The position numbers and the translations under genes are program-made. A DNA stretch of 64,000 nt from Nereocystis luetkeana (lineage: Eukaryota; Sar; Phaeophyceae; Laminariales; Laminariaceae), in assembly GCA_031213475.1 (NCBI GenBank), contig JARUPZ010000016.1, positions 3,725,491 through 3,789,490 of the forward strand. The letters are read 5' to 3'. Below the pieces are notes generated by a model that was not told the DNA's origin, ran no database searches, and saw only the letters and a program-made list of their open reading frames with translations. Every line of letters begins with the position of its first letter. Position 1 is the first letter of the stretch. Positions 47,086 through 61,550 of this stretch are shown here, piece after piece.

Positions 47086-48860
47086 GACATTGGGCAATTT
47101 CTTAGTCGATCCTCAGTCGAGGAGCTCCGTGAGTCAGAGCCACGAGTGTTCAGGTCAAAACCACGTTGTTACCGGTATCGTAGCATGCGGCTATTGCCCT
47201 TTGTCGCTTGTCGCTTGGTACATTCGCATACCTGCGGCCGGTGGCCCGCGCCGGCCGCATGGTCGACTGCCCTCTCCGCCGTCTCTCATAAAGAAGCCCG
47301 CAGTAGTGCTTATCTCACAGCCCGGCTTTGCCGACCGGTGCACCACACAATGTTGCCGCGTCGAGCCATTTTCTATATGATATCATACTTGTATGTGAAC
47401 ACAGGTCGGCTGTGATACACTTCACAGAGACAGACTTTTAACGTTTCCGCCTCGTTTAAAGCGCAGACCCCCCTCCGCTGGGAGCGTATTGGATTATACC
47501 GGAAGCACGCGCACAAGCTTTCCGTGATAGTGAGGGTTGCATTGTAATATGCCATGCGTCAGCCCCTGTGGTGCTGCAGTCATTGCCCAGCTCCAATAAC
47601 TTCAATTCTATAGTTCGTCCACACACAATCGGGGCGCAGGTTTTATTGGGATACTTACCACTAACTTGTGCTATGTCCTCAGCCTTTTTACCACCGGTAG
47701 AGTAGTGTCTGGTTCGGGCTCCAATTGGTACAACTTCACGACAACGGCGACTTTTGCCGCGGTCATCAGGTTCATCAGGTTTTCCTGTGTTTGGGGTCTG
47801 TTGAGGCAGCCCTCTTTAGCCGGCGGAAGGGCGCGGTCCGTTTCCTTCTTCCAATCGCCCCGTAATCTCGTCGCGCAACAGCCGCAACGGTTGTTATATA
47901 TTCTGGTATCAGCCGCCACAACCGCAGGGGTGCCTGGCATTATTCCTCGCGGCACAAACCTCGCTCGACCAAAGTAACGGTACCCGAAAAATTATCTTCG
48001 GCGCGCCCGCACGCGATCACGCTGATTGCCACCGTGACACCGCTGGTCGCCATCCTCCCCAACTCGGCCACACCAATAACTCCCGGCACAGCATCGCTCC
48101 CATGGACAAGTCGCTCACCGTCGTTACGTCACAGCATACCCAATACGATCGGTCTTGAGCTCCGAAGTGCGATTGACCCCTAAATGCACGAGGTTGGCAG
48201 TACAGGATCACCGAACGAACCCTTAGCTCGACGCCGTCATGCAAGCAGAGCGGCGTAGTACCTTAGTGGACCACCGTGCTTAGTGGACCACCGAGGACAT
48301 CCTACACTTTGCGCTGTCGACGGAAATCCCTCATTGTTTGCCGGCTCTGGCGTTTCATGTGACCAACACGACACCAAACGAACATGTTTGAGCCTACTAC
48401 GGGGACTTCGCCGACGGCCACCAAGCCGGGGTGGGCTGCAATTCGTTCCCACGCCCATCCCGTCGCGGCTTTGAAAACACTTCACTGTCCCTCTATATTC
48501 CTTGCCGCGGTGCAACAAGTTCATACGAACTATCAATCCCCGGGCGCATTGTTCCGACAGCACTTGCCTCATCGGTTTCTGTGGAGTCATTCAGTTTTGG
48601 TTTTCTGCACATACGGACGGGCGTCTTGCCAGCTTCATCAAGGAGTACCGACTGAGAGCCTCCTGCCCCCTTGCATACTCCACGGAGTGTAAGACATGGC
48701 TGGTATCGGCCCGTGCGTCTCGAACCCGGGCTCAGGGCTGGACCCGGCAAGACAACTAGTGGAATGCGCAATGCCGACGCTCAGACAACAGCCCGACCAC
48801 CTTATTTTCACCTGATATACCAAGGGCATGTTGTGAACGGTGTCACGGTTTTCTCTCCCC
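47086..48860. other. No supported gene
   Basis: 1.8 kb between the YR element and a hairpin MITE. Overlapping ORFs on both strands at 48237-48830 are similar in length and none shows a motif or splice context. I see nothing I can name. Confidence 0.5.
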
Positions 48861-48864
48861 CACT

Positions 48865-49117
48865 AAGGTTCATTCTTATCGGAGAGCGTTTTCCCCAATT
48901 TTTCCAAAGTTTGGAAATAATCGGAGATATGTATCAACATACGGAGGCGTTATGTCACTACCGGTATTCGTGAAATTTTCCAGACCCAAAAATATCAAGT
49001 TCGTTAACATTCCAATATTTGGAAAAAAAACCCAGGAAAATATGGAAGATTGAAAAATTGCGCGAAAAAAAAACTCGAAAATTTGGAAAAAAAGCTCTCC
49101 GATAAGAATGATCATAA
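48865..49117. mobile_element. Hairpin MITE (TTATCGGAGAGC arms)
   Basis: Left arm ATTCTTATCGGAGAGCGTTT with TTTTTCCAAA, right arm TTTGGAAAAAAAGCTCTCCG then ATAAGAAT: inverted repeats of ~40 bp, ~250 bp overall, AT-rich interior. Confidence 0.7.
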
Positions 49118-49399
49118 GTCCAGAGCCGGTATTGCCGAACCTCCAGTTATTATTGTTATTTGACCATGAGCACGATGTCGACGACAACAACAATCAGCAA
49201 GTTGGGGCCATTGACTGGGACACAGGTATTCTCGGTTGAACGTACCGCGCTCAGCCAACTCTAGGTAGATGGTGGTCTATCCAACCCCACATCGATGTAA
49301 ACAAAGCGAGACCCGCAACATAGCATACTTATTCGTATACAGCACGTATACATATGTGTTGAGACACCGCCAAAACAAAGGTTTCGTGAACGCCCACGG

Positions 49400-50470
49400 C
49401 CTCCTTGGCACTTTAGGGCCCTCCACGGCAATTCGTGGGCTTTCATGGCACTGCCGTGGAAATTCTAGACGAGTAGGATGTTTATGGGTTCTCATGAGAC
49501 TTTCATGCAGGGTTCTACACCATTTGACATTTTCGTGGCATGGCCATGGTACCAACCATGGCCTGCCCAACCATGGCCTGCCATGGCATCTCCACGGCAT
49601 CCCATGGCGTGACATTGAATTCCATGGCGCTGTGGGGGGTGCCGTGGCATGCCAAGGGTAGTACCATGACAACCCCCGCGGCAACCGCCACGGCACTCGA
49701 TAGCAACCTCACGGCATGTCATGGCAACCCCCACGTCACCCCAATGTCCACGGCACCTAGGTTAGGGTTAGGGTCAGGGTTCCATGGTATACCGTGGAGG
49801 TCCGTGGAAGGATCCGTGGTATGCCGTGGAAGATGCCGTGGAAGGTTTTGCCGCAGATGGTGCCACGGCATGCCACGGCATGTCGCGAAAAAGGACAAAT
49901 AATGTACATGCCTCCTTTCAGAAGGCTTAAGGGCACTTTCACGGGTCTTCATGGGCTTTCAGAGACCTCGATGGAGTTCCCATGGCGACACAGTGTCCTA
50001 ATACTGTATATCTGGATAGTACGTACGTTGTCGTATGCGGTTTGATTCACATTGTTGTTCATGAAAAAACCGACTTCCATGAGAGATTCATGGTAGAGCT
50101 TTAAAGACCGCTTTCAAATAAACCTATACCATGGAGACAGACCACCGTGAAATTTTGCCAAGGCATCGCTGCCGTGGAGCTACAGTAACTGCAATGAGAC
50201 GCCGTGACATTGCGTGAGGAGGCTCCTTACGGCGCCATGAAAGCGCCACGAAAGGGCCATGGAGTGCCATGAAAGAACCGTGACTGGTCCATGAGGTCCC
50301 ATATGGCACTCTCATAACAGCCCCACGATATACCCATCGCAATCCCATGGCAGATACGTCTATGTCAGTCTCACGGTACTGCCCTTGCAACCCCGCCATG
50401 GGAGTGCTATGCCAGTTCCTATCTCCCATGACAGTCTCATGGCAGTCCCATGGCAGTACCATGGCACCCG
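49400..50470. repeat. CATGG palindrome field 2 centred on a telomere-like motif
   Basis: Left of 49757 the dominant words read CCATGGC / CCACGGCA; from 49780 to about 49880 they read TGCCGTGG. The switch point is TAGGTTAGGGTTAGGGTCAG (49757-49776). A further CATGG/CATGA-rich part follows at 50190-50470. Confidence 0.75.
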
Positions 50471-50479
50471 GTGTTATTG

Positions 50480-53478
50480 TGCACGCCCGCATAGAGCACA
50501 ACCACATCACTACATGCACTCTCATATATGGTACTCGGTAAAGCTGTAGGTACAAGTAGCGACCTAACCCGCAAGTGTGCGATAATCAGCTTTCCTGGGA
50601 GGGCGTGCCGCGGTACTGCCATTAATAGCACTATGCTGCTGCGCAGGCCGTAAAACTTTCACGTGGCGCTTCGCCAAGACTGTGAACGCTCGTGAACGCC
50701 CATGAACGTTCATGAACACGTTATTGGACGTTCATGAATACGTTGGAACGTCGTTCCTGAACATTGATCATGGTATGGGACTGCTACTGCCACGAAATAT
50801 ATTACTGCACGGTGATCGAAACCTCTCACCCGCAGAGCCTCTTCAGAACAGTCCACGGAACGGCCAAGCCCTCTACGAGTTCATCAATGAAGTGTTGCCT
50901 TCAATCTAGGAAAATAAACAAGTCCCCTGTTGGGCACACTACTTGATCCTCGTAGCGCAGCTGCTGTTGCCCTGCTTGATACCCTGGCAGGTTGCAGTGG
51001 ACGATACGTGGTGTTTGCTATTGAGTTTTGAACTAGTGTTGTTAGGTACAACGCCGTGGGAAAGTGCGGAACTCCTTCAATGCGCTGCCCCGAACTGCCG
51101 ACAGCCACTCAAAATTTGCTTCATTCTGCAGCTAGTAACAAGTGCACCGTCTATGCCCACAGCAGGCGATATGCCTCGCGCTAGGTAGGCGGCTGTTCGT
51201 GCTTCGTGTTTCGTGGATCGCGGAGCAGGAACGCCAAACGAGGTTCAGACCGACGACTGAATCCATGTATCTTGAAAAACAAACAGAGGGAAGATGCCCT
51301 GAGAAAACAGAAAAACACAGGAAGGAGCACAAGCAGCAGCGATAGGTAAGCGAGCGCACCTCTCAGCATTGAGCAGGGATCTATGGAAGTGCTCTGGGAA
51401 ATTATTTCTTCTAAACAAGAGCGACAACGCCAGTTGTCCAAGTTTCAGACAGGGACCATGAAAGACAGCAATTGACCCATTGGGAACGTGGATATGTAGT
51501 TGGCGCGCTTGCCAGAAACAAGACCCCTTGACGGAGACGTGAGCCTGTGGTGCTCTGTCACGGCTAGTTAATCTTGTGGTCAAAGCTAAGGTCTAACGCA
51601 CAGCGGTGAGTCACCGCACCACTAAAGAGACACAATAGTGTAGATCGTTGACGATGATCTGTAAGGGCATGCATGGTAGTACTCTAGCTGTATAGCTGCA
51701 CATCTATCTGGTAGGGTTCAAGTTGGAACGATTGGCAGGCGCAGTCGCAACGTAGCACCCGGAATTCACACTAAGCCATGTTAAGGACCAAAATCTCCGA
51801 GCTAGCGCCATCGCGCTAGAAAGGCATTCGTGAGAATGGGCGTATTCCCAGGAAACATCTCAGCACAGTTTTGAGGTGGATTGGGAGTGGTCCAGGAACA
51901 GCGTGTATGGAGGAGGCATACCGATGACGACGAGGTTTCTTAACGTCTCTCTAGCACACCTTTAGTGAGTACAATATCATGCGGGAATTGCTCAAGTAGA
52001 CTCTACGGAGGCGTTATCTCACGCTGAAGATGGATCGTGTTCTTACTCAGTAGCGGGCGCACATCCAGGGAGCCGGCGAATAGATTCTGGGCGATATCAA
52101 GGCCTCTACATTCGGCGAAAAGAAGGCGAAGGGAGCTGGGAGCGCGTTTTGGTATGGTACGGACTCCTATCTCAGTCCTAAATCTGACCGTGACGCTCGT
52201 AGGTGGTAAAAGAGAAAGGTGCCCGAGGTTGCCAGAATGAAGCAAGCGTGGAGGCGGTCACCCTGAAGATATACGCAACGCAATGGAAGGGGCGGACGAC
52301 AGCAAGTGGCACAAGGACCCAGAGTTACGGTGCAGGAGTTGTGAGACATTTGGAGTGGCTCGGCGGAACCACCAAGAAGGAAAATACACCACGATCCCGG
52401 CGTTCTCGACAAAACCACACAGACAGGTAAAGCGACTGGCTTCGATATGGAAGCGGGTACCCCAACTTTATCGCATTGTTGGTCCGGTCAACGCCGGCTT
52501 GGCTTGTTGACTCAGCATGATCAGGGTATTATGTGAGCCCAGGAGAAATCATATTGAAACACGTTTGGAAGATCATCATTCCTTTCACCGAGGCCGTGGA
52601 ACGGACCACTTCCCTGACGATGGACGGAATCAAAAACGCACCTGATACAGTTACTGTAGGTATTTAAGCTCAATAATAGCGGAGTGTGAGTCGGGGTTCA
52701 CCTGAACTATGCACCACATACATGCATCGAGCCTATGGCGGTGGAGTGCGCTGCCGCGTAGGGTGCTCCGATGGCTTTGGTTCCGAGCGTACCCTGAGGC
52801 GGCATTATGGGAGAAATTCGGATAGCGCTATAATAGTGGGGGAGGATAATGTGTACCAGGTATGCTGCAATTAGAAAGGGGACACGGAGCCTCCACGAAT
52901 ACTAAGACTCATATTTGCTGCACTATTAATAGCGTGTGGGAACATGCCAAATACACCGATCGGATGCAGGCTGTATTTCGGCGAAAACACGTACTCAATG
53001 CGGCAGCCGCTGCCAAAGGTCGCGTACACGCCACCGTGTTCATGGGCGACCACATGTCCTACGAAACGGTCTGTGTACGACTACGTGGATAGTGGGAAAT
53101 AACTGTTTCCTCGGCGTGAGATTATATAGTCGTGCAACTGTGTACTGCGTAGGCACCCTGTTGTGGCACGTATCTCTGTGCAATGTGTCTATCCATCTAG
53201 GGTTGGTGGATGTTCCCAGTAAGGTTCGTGGCCCCTGATGTGAAGATTGGTAAATAATGGTACGTATCAGGTTTTCAGTTTCAGCAGGACGGATAATTAG
53301 CGAGGACACGTCTTCATGCATGGTTGTGTGGTGCATAATTGGTACTAGTGTCGGAGCATATTCGATGTGGTATATCAGTCACTTTATGTACTGTGATGAA
53401 AACGTCGGTATTTCTCCCTATAGGTAATATGTTGACACGACAGGAGGGACACCTCTGATAGTGGTGTTATAGCACGTG
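50480..53478 (+). other. Region with scattered coding-like fragments
   Basis: Short plus-strand stretches look protein-like but cannot be joined: 50763-50909 (GLLLPRNILLHGD.. EFINEVLPSI), 51142-51345, 52283-52510 (KWHKDPELRCRSCETFG), 52521-52667 and 52862-53092 (RKHVLNAAAAAKGRVHATVF). Possibly a decayed DNA transposon or an unrecognised multi-exon gene. No motif is decisive. Confidence 0.25.
52521..52667 (+). pseudogene. Possible hAT-like transposase fragment
   Basis: 48-codon open stretch, with an AG acceptor-like site at its start, reading SGYYVSPGEIILKHVWKIII then PFTEAVERTTSLTMDG. hAT transposases have a Leu/Trp-rich helix followed by PF..AT..LS; the similarity is suggestive only. Confidence 0.2.
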
Positions 53479-54149
53479 ACGGCACGCAGTTTCCCTTGAC
53501 AATGGCGATATTATAATGGTGGTATACTGTAGTATTCTGACTCGATCTCCTGGACCATTTGACGTAAGTATTGGGTTTTTGGATGAGGCCTCCTGCGCGG
53601 CAGGGGTCCTCGTCCGGTGTTTTGCCCCGCGCTGAGTGAGCGAGTGCGTCGCCTGCTCTGCGTGGGGTTAGTACCTGCAATTGATCTGGGAAACCAAGCC
53701 TATACATCCATTCTACTGAGGGGTGGGTGGGAGGCCTCAATAAATATTTCGTGCCCACCTCTGCCCACAAGGTTTTGGGGGTGAAAATTACGAGTGATCG
53801 TAGGTGACCACTCCACAGTACAAGTTCAAGACATTTCTGATGGTACACCTAGCTCCATGATTCGTGACAAATCATTTCCTCTGTCGCCATCACTAATTTT
53901 ACTACAGTATACCACCATTATAATATCGCCATTGCCAAGGAAAACTGCGTGCCTTGACTCGATGTCCTGGATCATTTGATGTAAGTATCAGATTTTTGGA
54001 TGAGGCCTCCCGCGTCGGCCCGTGGTCTCGCCAATAGTTCGTTGCGTCGTTGGATAGTATCTTGTTGTGTTTTCTCTTTAAAGACCACTGGTCGGATACG
54101 TAGTTGTCTCACCCAAATTTCTTTACGCTTGCCTCAACCCTGTCTCGCA

Positions 54150-55751
<1,602 letters not shown>

Positions 55752-55863
55752 ACAACCGAAAGGACCAAGTCTCCCAGTGGGCGTGCGGAAGTGTGTGAGC
55801 GCGCTGCCTTGCGATGCCCCCCGGCCGACAGTAATCGAATGGCGATATTATAATGGTGGTATA

Positions 55864-58800
55864 CTATGTGGGACGAGAGATCATCGCAGTGATGTGGCAG
55901 GTGAGAGTCTTGCATTGGTAGTGTGACGGACGATCTTCCGCACATGATAATTCCTCGAATTTGCCAGTGAGACATTGAATACGAGGACAACACATGTTTG
56001 TGGACTACGAGGAAGATGTTCGGTACAATAACGTCAGGCGTGGTTTTCTTGGATCCCCTGTATTTTTGTGGGTGTTGGGACGAGAAAGGGAGGGGCTAGA
56101 AAGGGGCCCCCCTCTCTCACTATTTTTCTACCTACTTTTTCTCCCTCTCATTCTACTCTTTCTACTCGGGACCGTCATGTTCAGGGTAGTTTCATATAAT
56201 GCATATTGTTCTTGGTCTTCTGCACGTGCCCATGGTATCGTAGAGGCTTTTCCATCCCTACATCATCCCGCACCGGGGTTATCCCTTACTCGGGGATATC
56301 GTATGTGCCCGACGGCTTCGGCCAGAGGAGGTGGCGGCATTCAAAGAAACGCTTGTCGAAGGCATACGACAGCAGGTCTCGGCTCGGCGGCAAACATCCC
56401 ATGAGCAAACCGGGTGTCCCATCGTGTGGATGGTGGTTCTGTGTCCGATACTATCCTAACCATGATAGTTGGGGCTCACATGAGCTCGGGTGTCTGGCCA
56501 AAAACATTTGTGACGCCTGCTGCCTACCTAATGTATTGGACGCCTTCTAGGTCCGTACTGCAGATGGAAAGCGCTGGTATCAAGAGTGATATGATGATGC
56601 GCCTCACAATACGCACCTCACCACGTGTTTAAAGAGGGTCGCCACAGGAAAACGCTAGACAACAAGTCGGAGCCAGGCGTGTCCATCGTGTATGATATTA
56701 CCGCAGCAGTCCCGGTCATCGCATACTTGTTACAATATATGATAGATTTGACGAGAGCAGCCTTTAGGATAGGCCGCGCGCGCTTGCGGGCGTTGTCGGA
56801 TACCCGGGAACCTGTTTGGGAGTGCGGAGATCCATAGAGATGAGGTAGTGATGGCCCAGCGTTTATGGCCCAATGATTTAAGCGAGGGTGGCAGCAGAGT
56901 TGGACCAGTGTCAGTGCAGGGCAGGACTCGACAGGCGGAGGCTGGTGTGTGTCGGTTGGTGAAGATGAAGTGTCTGCTTCCACATCGTTCCTCCCAGAAG
57001 GCTCGGCAAATTGACGGGTCCTTTCGTGTTGCAGACAGACGGCATGTATATACGAATATACGATTTCGAGGGTAATTTTCAGTGGTGCCTCAGCCCGGTC
57101 GAACTCTGGTGCCTGTTGTGACCCTGTTCAACGTGACATCCGAACGAGATACCGTTATGTGTTTTCATGCGGCCTTGGTAGGAAGGGGCTGCGGGTCACT
57201 GGACCTTGAAGAGGAGACTCCCGTTTTGTCTAGCTGCCGAATTTGTTCGAGATGTGCGGTTGGCTGTACCAACGTTATAAATCAGATCCTGGCTAGGCAG
57301 CCGTGCTGAAAAAGCCTAATGTCAAATTGTTACAATTGACGACAACGACTTCCGTCGTGCATATCAAAAGCTGCTACATCTAGTGCGGCGGGAGTAGGCA
57401 GAGCAACAGGGCGTACCCTTGTGGGCATATCACAAGCATGTGGGGATACAACGCGAAGAGCGGCGACGCAGAGGAGGTGACAGTACATGTTGTATTTGAA
57501 AATCAGTGCATGGCCTCTGCAACCTCACTGGACGGAACCGAATGGAAGGCCCACAGACATGCGCAGAGTTGAGGTAACATATTTTGAGGCTATTGCCGTA
57601 GTCTAGCCGTTTGTGGTCGAGTTTATTTGTAGATATGGTGGTGGAACCCCCCACCCAAATGTTCGAGTTATTTTCGCACAGCCCGATTCGGATCATCCCC
57701 ATGTGGTTCAATTATGAAGGCACCCACGCTGCTTTAACGGGCATGGGCGCGTATGGAGGTCCTTGACAACATGCTCATAAACGTGTTGTCAGTTTCGCCG
57801 CAACTGAAGCTTGAAAAAATGCCCGGCACCCGGTTTTCCTCCTGCACGACAGCAGGTTAAGTACAGCAGCTGGTTAAAAAGCTTACTGGCAACCATACAG
57901 ATTTTCCGATGGTGGTAACACCATGGCCGTGAACGACCAGGGAGAGAGTTCACCTAGATCTATACACCAGCAATGATGGTCACAAAGTACTGCAGGGGGG
58001 CATGTATGTTCGCTCGGCAGCATGGCCGATACCCTCTCTTGGTTCCTCTGAACGACATTCTCGCGGATATCACGCAGGCACACCAAGAGCACGGTCTAAG
58101 CAAACAGCTTCAGGGCTGTGAAACAGTAAAAATCGTACTACACAAATCTACTGAAAACCGCGAACTGAGTGGCACCAACGTATATATTCGAGATTAGAGA
58201 ACTGCTACTGCTAGGTGTGCTGTTTTATATTTGTACCATGTATATCCAGTAGCTATATGCTGTGTCCATCTCGAAGAACCTTGACATATTTGCCCCCCCG
58301 CTTGGTTGCTCCTTGGTCTCGTTCTGAAACTCTTTCGTCGCTCGTCTCAGTGTGTGTGCCAATCCTACTCCAAAATATTGTACACGTTCTCGCGGTGCCA
58401 CACCCTTCCGACCCTTGGGCCGGCAAACGCTACAACCTCAACCAATCATAAATCTACCAGGTACACAATTTGAGTCTTTTCTACGCCCACGGACTCAAAC
58501 GCAAGGTAAAGTTTTAAAACGTGTGTATCGTGTGGAGGTCTCAAGCCACCGGAAACGGCGATCCGGGCCTGCACCATCTTGTCGCCCGTTTGTTTCGGGC
58601 CCTATTCACCAGGTGCACTCTATGGGTTCGGCCGAACCGTAAAACTGATTGTATTTACCTACAGTACAAGTAGTAGCAACGATAGCAGAAATACCCTTTG
58701 AACCCACCAATCGATTATATCTTTAACAGGCAGCGGTAGATAGCAAGGGCAGCTTCGTCACTGAATTCTGGGAAAGCTGTTCTAAGAGTCGTGTTGTTGA

Positions 58801-61550
58801 TAAATATCAGTACACACCACGACAGTATAACACATACACTACCAAACCTAGATATCGCACCGTAGACAGGTATGCACGTAAGCTTAACACGGCTACGCAG
58901 ACCTCGCGTACTACATGGTATGCAACAGCTTGTCCGTCGAGGCTCCGCTGGGCCGACTGTGCGGAGTTTCTATGCACGAAGTCTCGTTCAGACTGGCGTG
59001 TTCCGCTGCGCTTATTCGTTTTGGAGAACTTGCGCACCAGAAAGAAGAGCGGGGGGGGGGGCGGGGGGGGAATTAAATTGCTGATAGATGAAATATTATA
59101 CCCAGTGTGCACGAAATTCGATGCCTATATGACGGCAACCCGTTCCGACGGTGGTAACGGCGAAGGCCGGACAAGCTGCGCGCAAGGGGACTTGAGAGAC
59201 GAACCTCAAGTGTGGGGACCAACACTTCGCCACCGAGGGCTCGATCGATTACTTCAGGTGATAAGGTAGCATTTACATTGGTAGCGAATTTAACGGGGGG
59301 TAATTTCACGTGGGCCTCCTTGGTAACGCTGTTGGAGAAACCTGGAGACGAAGCATCATTAATCATCCAATAAGGTAGACTTCGGAGAATCGACGTGGTC
59401 GTGGCATCATGCAAAACGTGCACGCGCGGGGGACTCAGTGTTCATGGTCAATGTGGAAACAATGATGAAACTATGCCATGCGGAACGTTCTCCTTGGGAT
59501 TACGATTGGCACAATGCATGTTAGAAACTACTGTAGCGACATAAGCGCGTTTCAAGGACAGCATTTCACGCGCGTTGCCATTTACTTGACGGAGGCTCGG
59601 TTTCTCGAGGATTTACGACTGGTTGTTGCTGTTTACCATGTCCAGTCAGATCGAACATGACCACACAAACTTTGAGGGCACCCTAGCCACTCTCTACCAC
59701 GCTACCCCTACGCGATGTGAAAGCGCGGAGGGCGGCGAACCCTAGGGTAGAAACTTCATGCGATCGACGGTGTGAGCCAGTATCGACACCCGGTGAGGAG
59801 TAGAAGGTTGCCTATGCGTCAATTCAAGATAAAAACGCATCCACCTCCATGTGGGCGCCCATCGCCTTACCCCATCATGCGAATATGCTCGGTCCTGTTG
59901 GTTGCAAATTATTTCTTTCCTCAACACTCAGCCAAGCTGCACGCAGCCATGTGGTTCAGCACGGCGCGGCATGGAAAACCACAGTAATGCGAGAAACAGC
60001 TGGCCATAACCACGAAGGGATTGATTTTTTGACACGGCGCACCCGACGATGAAGCCCTCCCGCAGCACACAGTACGCCATGACTAGATTTCTTCACGTTT
60101 CACCGAACTGTTTTTACCGAACGCGACGCACGGCCGAAGGACTTCAATGACGAACACACAGTATTTGGTTGCCCACATGACAGTAGAGACGTGAATTTGC
60201 CAATTGAGCGGCAGGGGGTTGTCGACAATGCCCCTTGCTGCAGCCGTAGTGGTGGAAGGAACGGAGGTGGGAGGGACGGAAGGCTGAGGTATGTTCGTGG
60301 TCAAGCCCCTCCGTGAGCGCCTCATGGGAGTGTCGACGACCTGAACATCGCTGCCGCTGCTGGAAAGACTCCGTCATATAGGCCGAGTCGTTCGCGTTCT
60401 TCCACCGACCGTGTTAAAATAGTCTGGGAGCAACGAATAATCCAAGCATATCAGCGATATCAGGGGTGGGAGTGGCGTCAGCGGTGTCGTAACCACAGGT
60501 TGGTTGAATACCCCTCACATGGAGGTGATCTAAAAGACGGAGCCACGACAGCCAGATTGTTCGAACGCCCGTTGTCTGAACGGCTGACACAATGTAGTTG
60601 CGTGCCCTTGACTCCAACACATGGTCCGCTTAACATGTGTGTGTGTGTGAGTAAACTAACATTCACCAAATACATATGATATAACAGGGTGAGTGCACGC
60701 CCCGGATTGAAGCTACCTGCCGGGACAAGCCGTGCCACCGGAAACGCGTGACGCCAATTTGATCCCCAGTTGCTCTCACTGGCACTCTACGTGTGGGCAT
60801 ACAGCTGGTCGAGCCATGCGGCACAAAACTCGAAAACCACACCGCAATAGTCTCTCTGGCAAGAAACCTCTCACATATGTTGCCCTTCTCGTCTGCTCTC
60901 GCAGATCTCCCCGTCGGCATGCTCCCACCGTCATGCTGCGACTACAACGAGAAAATACGTAACGGTAGAGGATTGGATGTTCGTAGGTGCTGCAGTCGAC
61001 GTATGAATGGGAAACCCCAAAATACTAACAGCGGTAGTGATCGAGCTCATGCCTCCGCGAAGGCGACAGCCCAACTTCTGCAAGCAACGGCTATGATGGT
61101 CTGATTTATACCTATTTGTCTCAGTGTCTCCATTTTGGCGCGAACGATGTACCCCGGCGAGTGTTTTTCAAGATGGGACCCGCCACTTCTCGTAGGCACA
61201 ATAAGTTACAGGCCTGCTGTATTTTTGGATTGTTGTTATGATACTGCTTTGTATGAGGTTGAAAGCCCGGTAATCACCTGGTTCAGGCACTGGGATCGTA
61301 TTTGTAGTGCTTGAAAGGCGTGTCTTGGGTGGAAAACCAGGGATTTTCCAGAGAGGCACGAGCTTGGTCTCAGTCTTCGTCGTGCATGAAAGGAATAAAT
61401 CTACTCTTCTTCTATCTCTGAGCAAACAACAAACGTGAGTACCAACGAGTACTGACTTAATAGGCAGACCCGTCCAGGGATACAAAGTGCCGCATGCTCT
61501 GATCTTAACATTGTCCTGTATACATAGTAGCATGTTTCTTATGAATATAG
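55864..61550. other. Repeat-poor region, unrecognised coding-like ORFs
   Basis: 5.7 kb without MITEs or satellites. Plus-strand ORFs that look somewhat protein-like: 56625-56837 (GVSIVYDITAAVPVIAYLLQ), 57082-57309 (RICSRCAVGC), 57973-58197, 58727-59269 and 60793-61104. Minus-strand: 59073-59423. None has a recognised motif; lengths are near what chance allows. A poly-G tract is at 59050-59070. Confidence 0.3.
58727..59269 (+). CDS. Unrecognised 180-codon open stretch without ATG start
   Basis: Preceded by TATATCTTTAACAG, a plausible acceptor. Reads AAVDSKGSFVTEFWES, then CSKSRVVDKYQYTPRQYN, TYTTKPRYRTVDRYARKL and on, with several Cys and Trp, a Gly run from the poly-G tract, and TAG at 59267. 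Basic and Tyr/Thr/Arg-rich. Could be an internal or last exon, or a chance ORF; about one such ORF per window this size is expected by chance. Confidence 0.27.
   Translation, partial: QAAVDSKGSFVTEFWESCSKSRVVDKYQYTPRQYNTYTTKPRYRTVDRYARKLNTATQTSRTTWYATACPSRLRWADCAEFLCTKSRSDWRVPLRLFVLENLRTRKKSGGGGGGGIKLLIDEILYPVCTKFDAYMTATRSDGGNGEGRTSCAQGDLRDEPQVWGPTLRHRGLDRLLQVIR

Noticed and set aside
55994-57309. Integrated virus remnant
   Set aside because: Several ORFs look protein-like in a repeat-poor stretch, but no viral hallmark (capsid, polymerase, helicase) can be recognised.
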